DNA of 34,368 bases from assembly GCA_028277445.1 (NCBI GenBank), contig JANQGG010000058.1:1-34368 (forward strand), in the 5' to 3' direction. This DNA is from Chloroherpetonaceae bacterium. Lineage in GTDB: Bacteria > Bacteroidota > Chlorobiia > Chlorobiales > Chloroherpetonaceae. Positions 8,291 through 14,530 of this stretch are shown here, one piece after another; position 1 is the first letter of the stretch, and the number at the start of each line of letters is the position of its first letter. The notes below the pieces were generated by a model, which saw nothing but the letters and a program-made list of their open reading frames with translations, had not been told where the DNA came from and searched no databases. The translations under genes and the position numbers were made by a program.

Positions 8291-8700
8291 TCATATTGCT
8301 CCTTTCATTTCTGTCAAGTATGCTTCTAATTTGTGTTGCCTATATTTTGGGGCTACCACATCCATGGCCAAAACCGTGAAGAAAAACGCCATCGGGCCAA
8401 AGGTTTTGGAAGAAATGAATGTTCGGGCTGATAGTCGACATCCATGTACGTAAGGCCATCTTTTTGTTTGGTTATTCCAACGGCGCTGATCGCCGTATCA
8501 ATACCCTGCATGGTATGCTCAAGCGTTTGGGGTTTGGTTACTTCAGCAATAATGGTTTCGAAGTAAGAGGCATCAAACCGGTTTTTGTGTTTGTGTCTTA
8601 CAATGAGTCTTGTCGGATAATTCTGATGTTGTAATTCAGATGCGATGTAACGTCCCAGGTATCCTGTGGCTCCTGCTAATAGTATTTTCCTGGTTTTCAT
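8291..8700 (-). pseudogene. NAD(P)-binding epimerase/NmrA-like gene with internal deletion
   Basis: The frame begins MKTRKILLAGATGYLGRYIA, a textbook Rossmann GxTGxxG nucleotide-binding start, and continues to GLTYMDVDYQ. After this the frame is lost: a different frame encodes a plausible C-terminus, TVLAMDVVAPKYRQHKLEAY, ending at a TGA four bases before the MBL start. A complete family member is about 280-300 residues; here only about 80 N-terminal and 25-30 C-terminal residues remain, so roughly 170 codons were deleted together with a frame change. The open frame can be extended to 8757 but MKTRK is the natural start. The neighbouring operon genes look intact. Confidence 0.75.
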
Positions 8701-8716
8701 TTTCGTGGTATTGAGA

Positions 8717-8995
8717 TTATAAAAGTTTATACCAAACCCTGTGATTGATGATCCCAAACTCGTTAAGCGCCTGTCTGATTTTTTCGCCTATGTCGCTTTT
8801 TTGGTGGCTTGTTCGTGTTTCTTTATGGGAAATGATGATCAGGTAATCTGATTTTAAGTTCAACCTGGTGTATAACTTCATGGCGCATTCCGAGTCGTCT
8901 TTCGTGATGTCTTTGATCATAGCGCCAATTTCTTTCTCCACAATCTCATTTTGGTCTTGTGATAACCTGATCTCAATGATTTCAATACTTTCCAT
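8717..8995 (-). CDS. Small conserved hypothetical protein, first gene of sigma-54 operon
   Basis: The 92-residue protein is rich in charged residues and has no signal peptide or membrane segment. Visible features are an N-terminal beta strand (IEIIEIRLSQDQ), an alternating middle (YTRLNLKSDYLIIISHKETR) and a C-terminal helix plus strand (KIRQALNEFGIINHRVWYKLL). This pattern recalls dimeric ferredoxin-like alpha/beta proteins, but I do not recognise the family. It is the first gene downstream of a good -24/-12 promoter and is transcribed away from the enhancer-binding protein gene. Its conserved-looking end (FG..NH.VWY) suggests a real gene. Confidence 0.65.
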   Translation of the reverse strand: MESIEIIEIRLSQDQNEIVEKEIGAMIKDITKDDSECAMKLYTRLNLKSDYLIIISHKETRTSHQKSDIGEKIRQALNEFGIINHRVWYKLL

Positions 8996-9029
8996 GTCTT
9001 AGGATTTAGTTTCTTCTTGATTATAGAAA

Positions 9030-9045
9030 TACAAAGTCTGTGCCA
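9030..9045 (-). promoter_or_regulatory. Sigma-54 (-24/-12) promoter of the 8995-6766 operon
   Basis: The minus strand reads TGGCACAGACTTTGTA, matching the sigma-54 consensus TGGCACR-N4-TTGCW in element spacing and in every fixed base except C to T in the -12 element. Transcription would start near 9018, giving a leader of about 20 bases before the start codon at 8995. The divergently encoded protein is an RpoN-dependent activator, which strongly supports the assignment. Confidence 0.7.
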
Positions 9046-9104
9046 ATCTCATAAGTCCTTTACTATCAAGTGCTTAGCTGGAATGTGAGCGCTGAATCGC
9101 CAAA

Positions 9105-9127
9105 TATGGCAATACGTTGTTGCCGTA
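9105..9127. promoter_or_regulatory. Inverted repeat, likely enhancer site for the sigma-54 activator
   Basis: The arms TATGGCAA and TTGCCGTA form a near-perfect inverted repeat with a 7-bp centre. It lies about 60 bp upstream of the -24/-12 promoter and just upstream of a possible sigma-70 promoter of the regulator gene. That is a fitting position for an enhancer-binding protein to activate the operon and control its own gene. The link is inferred from position only. Confidence 0.5.
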
Positions 9128-9128
9128 T

Positions 9129-9156
9129 ATGACAATTTTGCGTAATTTGGTATTAT
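9129..9156 (+). promoter_or_regulatory. Possible sigma-70-like promoter of the regulator gene
   Basis: ATGACA and TATTAT are spaced by 16 bp, each one base from the general bacterial -35/-10 consensus, and end 21 bases before the ATG at 9178. The inverted repeat abuts the -35 element, so binding could autoregulate the gene. Bacteroidota promoters often differ from this consensus, so confidence is limited. Confidence 0.35.
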
Positions 9157-9177
9157 TTTTAATGCAATCGCTCAGAC

Positions 9178-10734
9178 ATGGATAAGAACGAATTTTTCAG
9201 GGAAGCCACGGTCAGGATTTGCGGGAATTTAGAGATACAGCAGGCGCTGTTTTCCACGCTTGAGTATATAAGGCGCACAATCCCAATAGATATCATGTTC
9301 CTTCAGTACTTCGATAAATCCATCGACGCCATGCGAACCCTTGCAAAGGCAACTGAGCAATCGGGCGAATTGATCAACTTGGTTACACCTATATCCGACA
9401 AAGCTAAAAAACAGGTTCGGGATAAGTATGGACGCACCGGCCAAACGGTTATCCATTTAACAAAACCGCACGAGCAATACATGGCAAATGAACTGTTGCA
9501 TTTTCACAACATCAAGGCCAGCTCGCTGTTATTATTGTTGCTTGAATCGGGCCGTGAGCCCATCGGCGCTGTTGTGATGATCTTAACCGGAAACGAAAAA
9601 CTGACTCAACAGCACATCGATAGCCTTTCGATGTTGAAAGAGCCGTTTGCCATTGCGTTATCGAACCATAAAAAGCACAGGGAAGTCACACGGCTCAAAG
9701 AATTGCTGGCCGATGATAACAAGTACCTGCATCAACAATTAAGGCGCATATCGGGTGATGAAATCATAGGAGCAAATTTTGGATTGAGAGACGTGATGCA
9801 AAAAGTAAGTCAGGTGGCTAACCTTCAGAGCCCGGTTTTGTTAATGGGTGAAACCGGCGTGGGCAAGGATGTGATTGCCGGCTCGATCCATTATTCGTCT
9901 AACCGCAGCAACAAACCGTTTATCACCGTCAATTGTGGCGCTATACCCGAATCCCTGATCGACAGCGAACTGTTTGGTCACGAAAAAGGCGCGTTTACCG
10001 GCGCAATTTCGCAAAAGCGGGGGCGTTTTGAGCGGGCAGATAAAGGAACCTTATTTCTGGATGAAATTGGCGAGCTTCCCCTGCAAGCCCAGGTGCGTCT
10101 GTTAAGAGTTCTGCAAAACAAAGAATTTGAACGCGTTGGCGGCGCCCAAACCCTGAAACTTGATATTCGGATCATAGCGGCTACCAATCGAAACCTGGAA
10201 AAGATGGTCTCAGAGAAACAGTTCAGGGAAGATTTGTGGTTTCGTTTAAATGTTTTTCCCATTTACATACCCCCACTGCGGGCCCGCAAAGTGGATATAC
10301 TGGAACTTGCCCAGTACTTTGTTGAGTCGAAGTCGGTTGAGCTAAAACTTGACAAATGTCCCGATATTTCCAGCACCGCCCGGGAGTTACTTCTTTCCTA
10401 CACCTGGCCCGGCAATGTTAGGGAGTTGCAAAATGTGGTGGAACGCGAGCTGATCATAAATCCTGAGGGGCCGTTAGAGTTTAAGCAGTTTAAATTGCAG
10501 CTGACGCATCAAGAGCCAGAGGGTTCGGAATTTGATCGTGCCGCTAAAGCAAGTTCTACATTGGATTTAGATGCCGTGATCTCAACGCATATTATGTCGG
10601 TTTTAAAGCGCACGCAAGGTAAAATTCATGGAGAGGGAGGCGCTGCTGAACTGCTTGGGATCAATGCCAGTACACTCAGAAACAAGATGAATAAACTGGG
10701 CATCAAGTACCGAAAAAACGACTTGTTTAAATAG
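9178..10734 (+). CDS. Sigma-54-dependent Fis-family regulator with GAF sensor domain
   Basis: The 518-residue protein is a bacterial enhancer-binding protein. An N-terminal GAF-like sensory domain (about 15-170) is followed by a short coiled linker (VTRLKELLADDNKYLHQQL), the AAA+ domain (about 195-430) with Walker A GETGVGKD (224-231), the sigma-54 contact loop GAFTGA (271-276) and Walker B TLFLDE (291-296), and a C-terminal Fis-type helix-turn-helix (GAAELLGINASTLRNKMNKLG). It remodels RNA polymerase-sigma-54 at -24/-12 promoters in response to a signal sensed by GAF, as in FhlA/NorR relatives. The ligand is unknown. It is divergent from the operon starting at 8995, which is its probable target. 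Fragments of its 3' end recur at about 17592 and 18765. Confidence 0.92.
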   Translation: MDKNEFFREATVRICGNLEIQQALFSTLEYIRRTIPIDIMFLQYFDKSIDAMRTLAKATEQSGELINLVTPISDKAKKQVRDKYGRTGQTVIHLTKPHEQYMANELLHFHNIKASSLLLLLLESGREPIGAVVMILTGNEKLTQQHIDSLSMLKEPFAIALSNHKKHREVTRLKELLADDNKYLHQQLRRISGDEIIGANFGLRDVMQKVSQVANLQSPVLLMGETGVGKDVIAGSIHYSSNRSNKPFITVNCGAIPESLIDSELFGHEKGAFTGAISQKRGRFERADKGTLFLDEIGELPLQAQVRLLRVLQNKEFERVGGAQTLKLDIRIIAATNRNLEKMVSEKQFREDLWFRLNVFPIYIPPLRARKVDILELAQYFVESKSVELKLDKCPDISSTARELLLSYTWPGNVRELQNVVERELIINPEGPLEFKQFKLQLTHQEPEGSEFDRAAKASSTLDLDAVISTHIMSVLKRTQGKIHGEGGAAELLGINASTLRNKMNKLGIKYRKNDLFK

Positions 10735-10775
10735 AATATGCCTTTGTGGTTGAGTCTTGTATTGGCTAAATGCAA

Positions 10776-10861
10776 TGAAGTGTGTTCTTAACGGTTTGGT
10801 TATGAGCAATGGCAGACTCACGCTGACTTTCTGTCCGCAAGGACGAAGAAAGTCAGCAGTT
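10776..10861 (-). repeat. Half attC-like site plus strong hairpin downstream of the regulator
   Basis: The minus strand carries CATAACCAAACCGTTAAGA, matching the R' end of the canonical attC at 17696-17760 (GTTAAAA there). Adjacent at 10822-10857 is a strong hairpin: arms GCTGACTTTCT and AGAAAGTCAGC plus an inner GTCC/GGAC pair around a GCAA tetraloop. A run of A/T follows on each side. It could end transcription of the regulator or of the relic on the other strand, or be the stem of a divergent attC. The R'' box is not visible. Confidence 0.4.
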
Positions 10862-11390
10862 TTAAAAACCAATTTTTAATAGCTTCTTTTTTTCACTAAA
10901 GCGGGCAGGACGTGCGAGTTCGGAGAGGTTGGCGCGCTGCATTGTTTTTGATGAAATGCGCCAGTCATCAGCGGTAGATTTTAATTGCCGTTGATTCCTA
11001 ATCAATGTTTTCCCGTTCTTTAAGGCTGCTCGTCTATTCCTTATCGTTACTTTTACATTTTTTCACATTACAATTGCGCTGCTTCATGCTGCACTTCAGT
11101 TGCTTCGGGTTACATTTTTATCGCTACCCATTACATTTGGGTTTTTACAGCCTGCAATTACATTTTTTATCGTTACAATCCTGCTGCTACAAGTTACAAT
11201 TGCATTTTTCCGACTTACATTTCTATTTTTCTTGCATGCAAATTCATTTTTGCGGCTTACATATCAAGTTTTAGAGTCTGGATTTGGAGTTTTCCATCGT
11301 AAATTGGGTTTTGTAAATCCCAAAATTTGGGTTTTAATCAAGAATTCATTTGCCGAAAGAAAAATCAGGTTAAAATCCTTGTACAATTAA
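10862..11390 (-). pseudogene. Decayed gene of 7-residue (21-bp) repeats
   Basis: Read in one minus-strand frame, this stretch encodes repeated heptads centred on NV or PN (KNVTRSN, RNVSRKN, KNPNVMGS, KTPNPDS), ending in a non-repetitive tail DDWRISSKTMQRANLSEL...KKLLKIGF before a TAA at 10862-10864. About four in-frame stops interrupt it. The DNA shows a strict 21-bp period over at least eight units starting TGTAA or TGCAG. The period matches seven codons and the tail is free of stops, so a dead repeat-protein gene is more likely than a random minisatellite. Short plus-strand open frames across it are shadows. Confidence 0.5.
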
Positions 11391-11460
11391 AATCGAGGGG
11401 TTGGCATTAATACAAAAGCTGTAAATATATCAGTCCGAATGAGCGAATCGATTTCTTACG

Positions 11461-11586
11461 AACGTTGAGTATATGCATAGCGAGGGATTTCAAGGCGCAT
11501 CACTTTCTGTTTGACGATTAATTTATTATTGTTGATACTTTCACTTTAAGGACTTTAGCCCGCATTACGTATAGCCATTGTTGGCG
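11461..11586 (-). repeat. attC-like site downstream of the DUF1801 gene
   Basis: This element of about 125 bp is nearly identical to 12867-12994 except at its lower-coordinate end. It carries an imperfect palindrome: the region GCATAGCGAGGG pairs with CCCGCATTACGTATAGCC. One end has AACGTT and the other GTTGGCG on the plus strand. It begins eight bases after the stop codon of the DUF1801 gene, the usual place of attC in a cassette. Confidence 0.6.
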
Positions 11587-11594
11587 TGTCGTTT

Positions 11595-11972
11595 TTATTT
11601 CTTCAATAATTCCATTCGATACTTTATCATTCGGACGATCAGGTCTTTCGGTAAAGGCTTGTCCAATAGAAACTGTACCGAACCTTTACCTCTTTTGTAT
11701 TCGCTTAATTTCGAGTCAAACTTTTCCATCGTTGTTGGATGCGGATAAAGACCAACGTGCTTTTTGTATCCTGCAATCATAATTTGCTGTTCTCTTTTTC
11801 CACCTTTGATTAGGGTATATGCAGGAATATCATAATTGAACAATTCTATCGCATTTGGCGCGGCTTTAAAGATGCATTCTTTTAATTCCAAAAGAGCTTG
11901 TTTTGTTTTTTCCGGTTGAGCCTCAAAATATTCTTCAACAGAATTAAATTGATTTGTCTCGCCGGTTTTCAT
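11595..11972 (-). CDS. DUF1801 (YdhG-like) protein
   Basis: The 125-residue protein matches the DUF1801 family: an N-terminal helix with VEEYFEAQPEKTKQALLELKECIF, then APNAIELFNYDIPAYTL, then KKHVGLYPHPTTMEKF and a final KGSVQFLLDKPLPKDLIVRMIKYR. The family is a small cytosolic fold of unknown biochemistry, with some members linked to iron or stress responses. The gene lies one base downstream of the NAD(P)-binding gene and is followed within eight bases by an attC-like site, so both genes form one cassette bracketed by near-identical repeats. Confidence 0.8.
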   Translation of the reverse strand: MKTGETNQFNSVEEYFEAQPEKTKQALLELKECIFKAAPNAIELFNYDIPAYTLIKGGKREQQIMIAGYKKHVGLYPHPTTMEKFDSKLSEYKRGKGSVQFLLDKPLPKDLIVRMIKYRMELLKK

Positions 11973-11973
11973 T

Positions 11974-12837
11974 TTAGGTTAAAAAAAGCTTTAAATATTG
12001 GTCAAAAGTCGTTGCAAGTGAAATAGGATTTTGTCCTTTTGCTTCTGGTTCCGCTTTACCGTTTGCTACCAAATCGGTCATTTCCACAAAATTTTTGGTG
12101 GCATCATCTGAAAATCCGATACTTTTCATTGTTCCGCTCCAATCTGCCTTTGGGATTTTGTGCGCGTTGACTTCTTTGTTAAGCGCTTTGCCCATTAATT
12201 CAGCGATGTTGTCCGGGGAATATTTTTTTGGACCTACGATTTCTATCAATTCCGATTGGTCTATTTCGTTTTCTATTTTGTTCGCTACGAATTTGGCCAC
12301 GTCATTTGGCGAAATCATATTGAATTCCAAGTCGGTCGGATAAAACGAAGGTAAGATTCCATTTTCTTTGGTCATATCAAGTGACATAAGCCAATTGCTA
12401 TAATAATATGCAGGGCGAATGAAAACCTTGTTGATATCCAAATCCGCAAATCTGTTTTCGAGCATATGCGACATCAACAAGTTACCCGTTCCTTTGTCGA
12501 ATTGGGCGCCTATGGAAGACAGTCCAATTAGCGACTTGATATTCGATTTTTCAATTGCTTTATAGTAATTGTCTAACAATTTTTTAGTTTCGCCCAAAAC
12601 GTCATCGGAAGTTCCACTTTCGGGTGTGAGCAAAAAAATCAGGACGCCATCTTTTACGGCATTTTTCAAAGCTTCCAAGTCAAAATAGTCTGCGATAGCA
12701 ACTTCAGCGCCTTGCTTTTTTAAATCGTCCGTTTTTTCATTGTTTCTGACGACCGCTTTTACTGGCAATCGTTTATCAATTAGGTTATTTACGATAGCAG
12801 AACCGATTTGCCCAGTTGCGCCTAAAATTATATTCAT
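11974..12837 (-). CDS. NmrA-like NAD(P)-binding protein
   Basis: The 287-residue protein starts MNIILGATGQIGSAIVNNL, with the GxTGxxG Rossmann motif at about residues 6-12, followed by RNNEKTDDLKKQGAEVAIADYFD and LIFLLTPESGT, all typical of NmrA/QOR2-like atypical short-chain dehydrogenases that act as redox sensors or quinone reductases. The later IGLSSIGAQFDKGTG and FIRPAYYYSNWL fit the same family. The open frame can be read from 12900, but the first 21 codons lie in an attC-like repeat; 12837 is the better start. It shares a two-gene cassette with DUF1801. Confidence 0.85.
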   Translation of the reverse strand: MNIILGATGQIGSAIVNNLIDKRLPVKAVVRNNEKTDDLKKQGAEVAIADYFDLEALKNAVKDGVLIFLLTPESGTSDDVLGETKKLLDNYYKAIEKSNIKSLIGLSSIGAQFDKGTGNLLMSHMLENRFADLDINKVFIRPAYYYSNWLMSLDMTKENGILPSFYPTDLEFNMISPNDVAKFVANKIENEIDQSELIEIVGPKKYSPDNIAELMGKALNKEVNAHKIPKADWSGTMKSIGFSDDATKNFVEMTDLVANGKAEPEAKGQNPISLATTFDQYLKLFLT

Positions 12838-12862
12838 ATCTATTTCGGTTGGTTTAAATGCA

Positions 12863-12995
12863 GGCCAACGTCCTCGGCTATGCATAGTGAGGGATTTCAA
12901 GGCGCTTCACTTTCTGCTTACTGATTAATTTATTTATTGTTGTTACTTTCACTTTAAGGACTTTAGCCCGCATTACGTATAGCCAATGTTGTGTG
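12863..12995 (-). repeat. attC-like site downstream of the VOC gene
   Basis: This is the second copy of the 11461 element. The arm GGCTATGCATAGTGAGGG faces CCCGCATTACGTATAGCC across about 90 bp, giving an imperfect stem. CACAAC on the minus strand lies a few bases after the VOC stop codon, and ACGTTGGCC is at the other end. The pair of copies encloses exactly the two genes 11595-12837. Confidence 0.6.
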
Positions 12996-13006
12996 CTGGC
13001 TTTTCA

Positions 13007-13429
13007 CTATTTGTTTTCTGTCCAAGGGTTGTATGAACCAAAGTTCCATATATATTCCTCAGTATCCTTGCATGTATAGCCTCGTCCACCGTATTCTTCA
13101 TCTTTAATTTCTATCAGAATTTTGGCTCCCGCAGCAACGGCCTTTTTATAATGTTCATCAATTTTCTCGACTACTATATAAGGCGCTTGAGTGTTAATTC
13201 CGTTGAGGCTTTCGGGTGTTCTTACCAGTTTTCCATATTCGTTTTCATTTTCAGAACTTAGCATAATCATGGAATTACCATATGTCAGTTGCGCGTGCGT
13301 AATGGTATGATTCTCTCCTTCGACTATGAGGTGTTTTTCAAATCCGAATGCGTTGCACAGCCAGTCAATTGCCTGTCGGGCATTTTTGTATCGCATTGTC
13401 GGGATAATGTATGCTTTATTTTCTTTCAT
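13007..13429 (-). CDS. VOC-superfamily (PhnB/glyoxalase-like) protein
   Basis: The 140-residue protein has the paired beta-alpha-beta layout of vicinal oxygen chelate proteins: IIPTMRYKNARQAIDWLCNAFGFEKHLIVEG, HAQLTYGNSMIMLSS, then VEKIDEHYKKAVAAGAKILIEIKDEEYGGRGYTCKDTEEYIWNFG-type second half. The YGGRGYTCKDTEG-like segment and FG at the end are characteristic of PhnB-like members, some of which give resistance to toxic compounds by binding or metal-dependent chemistry. The substrate is unknown. Its stop codon lies only about 10 bases from an attC-like palindrome and another lies upstream, so it is a one-gene cassette. Confidence 0.8.
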   Translation of the reverse strand: MKENKAYIIPTMRYKNARQAIDWLCNAFGFEKHLIVEGENHTITHAQLTYGNSMIMLSSENENEYGKLVRTPESLNGINTQAPYIVVEKIDEHYKKAVAAGAKILIEIKDEEYGGRGYTCKDTEEYIWNFGSYNPWTENK

Positions 13430-13520
13430 ATTTTTTGATTTGTCTTCTACAAGCTCAAGTTACAGCAAAATGGTTATTTTGTTTCTTACCAGTTATGGAA
13501 AATTCGTTTTTTTAGCTTGC

Positions 13521-13681
13521 ACACAACGTAGGGATAAACGAAATTGCGTTTATCCGGTAAATTGTATGATTAGTGGCAGATTGCATTGGTGATTTCTTGT
13601 CAAACCGCTACGCAGTTTGAACGGGCTATAAACCTTTATATTTACTACTATTTCGGCTATTATTTTTATACAATGTTGGGT
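13521..13681 (-). repeat. attC-like site downstream of the AlkD-like gene
   Basis: The minus strand starts with a perfect RYYYAAC box (ACCCAAC, 13675-13681) four bases after the stop codon of the DNA-repair gene and ends with ACGTTGTGTGC near 13525. Between them are two hairpins: GGATAAACG/CGTTTATCC at 13532-13555 and CAAACCGC/GCAGTTTG at 13601-13619. Overall length is about 160 bp, longer than classical sites but in the range of long attC elements. Confidence 0.5.
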
Positions 13682-13685
13682 GTAG

Positions 13686-14390
13686 TTATTTTTCATTTTT
13701 CAAGTTCAAATAATATTCCTTTGTTGGTTTGTCAAACTTCTCGATAGCGTAGCGTAATGTCACTCTTGGCATAGTTTCAGCGTGCTTGTCCAAAAATTGT
13801 TTGAGTTTATTTTTGTCTTTTTTTCCTGCTTCCCTAATCCAACTTCCAACCGCCTTGTTAATAAGCTCTTCTTTATCATCAATCAATATTTCAGCGATTT
13901 GGAAAGTATCGTCCAATTGTCCCTTTTTGATAAAAGCATAAGTACTCACAATAGCAGTTCTACGCTCCCAAATGATACTTGACTTTGCCAATTGGTATAG
14001 AATATCACGAGGCTTGTCTATTAAATATTCACCAATGATATTGTATGAGCCTCTGTCCACAAAATCCCAATTATTGAGTCTGTCATGCCTTGAAAGGTAT
14101 AGGTCAAAAAGTTCTTTTTTTATCTTTTCAGACGTTTTCTTTGATTTTGCCTGAAAGTCCATAATGCTCACTGCTCCCATTCGGACTTCGTAATATTCGC
14201 TGTCCAAAAGCTTATTGATTTCAGATAGCGGCATTTCGATAAATTCCTTGGCGGTTTTGAACACATCGCCAAATTTTACTCCGAATGTTTTGGTCACACC
14301 ATCATTCCCTTTGAAGAACTTCTCAACTTTGTTAAGTTCTTTTTCGGATTTGAATTCCGACAATTTGCCTATGTATTCTTTTGCAGTCAT
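13686..14390 (-). CDS. AlkD-like DNA alkylation repair protein (HEAT-repeat glycosylase family)
   Basis: The 234-residue all-helical protein matches the DNA alkylation repair enzyme family (AlkC/AlkD-type HEAT repeats). Recognisable parts are KTFGVKFGDVFKTAKEF, YYEVRMGAVSIMDFQAK, the catalytic-region motif NNWDFVDRGSYNIIG, where AlkD has its essential Trp and Asp, and KAVGSWIREAGKKDKNKLKQFLDKH. The family removes alkylated purines without base flipping. Whether this member keeps activity cannot be judged from sequence alone, but the Trp-Asp pair is present. It is bounded by attC-like palindromes on both sides. Confidence 0.8.
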   Translation of the reverse strand: MTAKEYIGKLSEFKSEKELNKVEKFFKGNDGVTKTFGVKFGDVFKTAKEFIEMPLSEINKLLDSEYYEVRMGAVSIMDFQAKSKKTSEKIKKELFDLYLSRHDRLNNWDFVDRGSYNIIGEYLIDKPRDILYQLAKSSIIWERRTAIVSTYAFIKKGQLDDTFQIAEILIDDKEELINKAVGSWIREAGKKDKNKLKQFLDKHAETMPRVTLRYAIEKFDKPTKEYYLNLKNEK

Positions 14391-14404
14391 TTTTGTTCAG
14401 CTTG

Positions 14405-14530
14405 CAGGTAACGTTAAGTGTATGGTGCGTAAGGGATTGCGGCATTCAATCACATCAAATTATCACCAAAAAATGATGCGTGCGATACCGCTCGCATAGC
14501 TCTGAAACCCTTATGCACTATACACATTGT
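14405..14530 (-). repeat. attC-like site overlapping the 3' end of the TIR/radical SAM gene
   Basis: Two 18-bp arms at 14418-14435 and 14508-14525 pair with two mismatches (GTGTATGGTGCGTAAGGG against CCCTTATGCACTATACAC). Outside them are AACGTTACC and CATAAC boxes on the minus strand. The last codons (NVYSA) and TAA stop of the TIR/radical SAM gene lie inside one arm, and the AlkD-like start follows 15-20 bases after the other end. This is one of the most attC-like structures in the window. Confidence 0.65.

Noticed and set aside
11030-11260. Possible CRISPR array because of regular spacing
   Set aside because: The 21-bp units are contiguous and degenerate with no unique spacers, and no cas genes are present.
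11005-11390. Two plus-strand open frames of 89 and 96 codons rich in Leu, His and Phe
   Set aside because: They are shadows of the 21-bp repeats; composition is biased and no start context or domain is visible.
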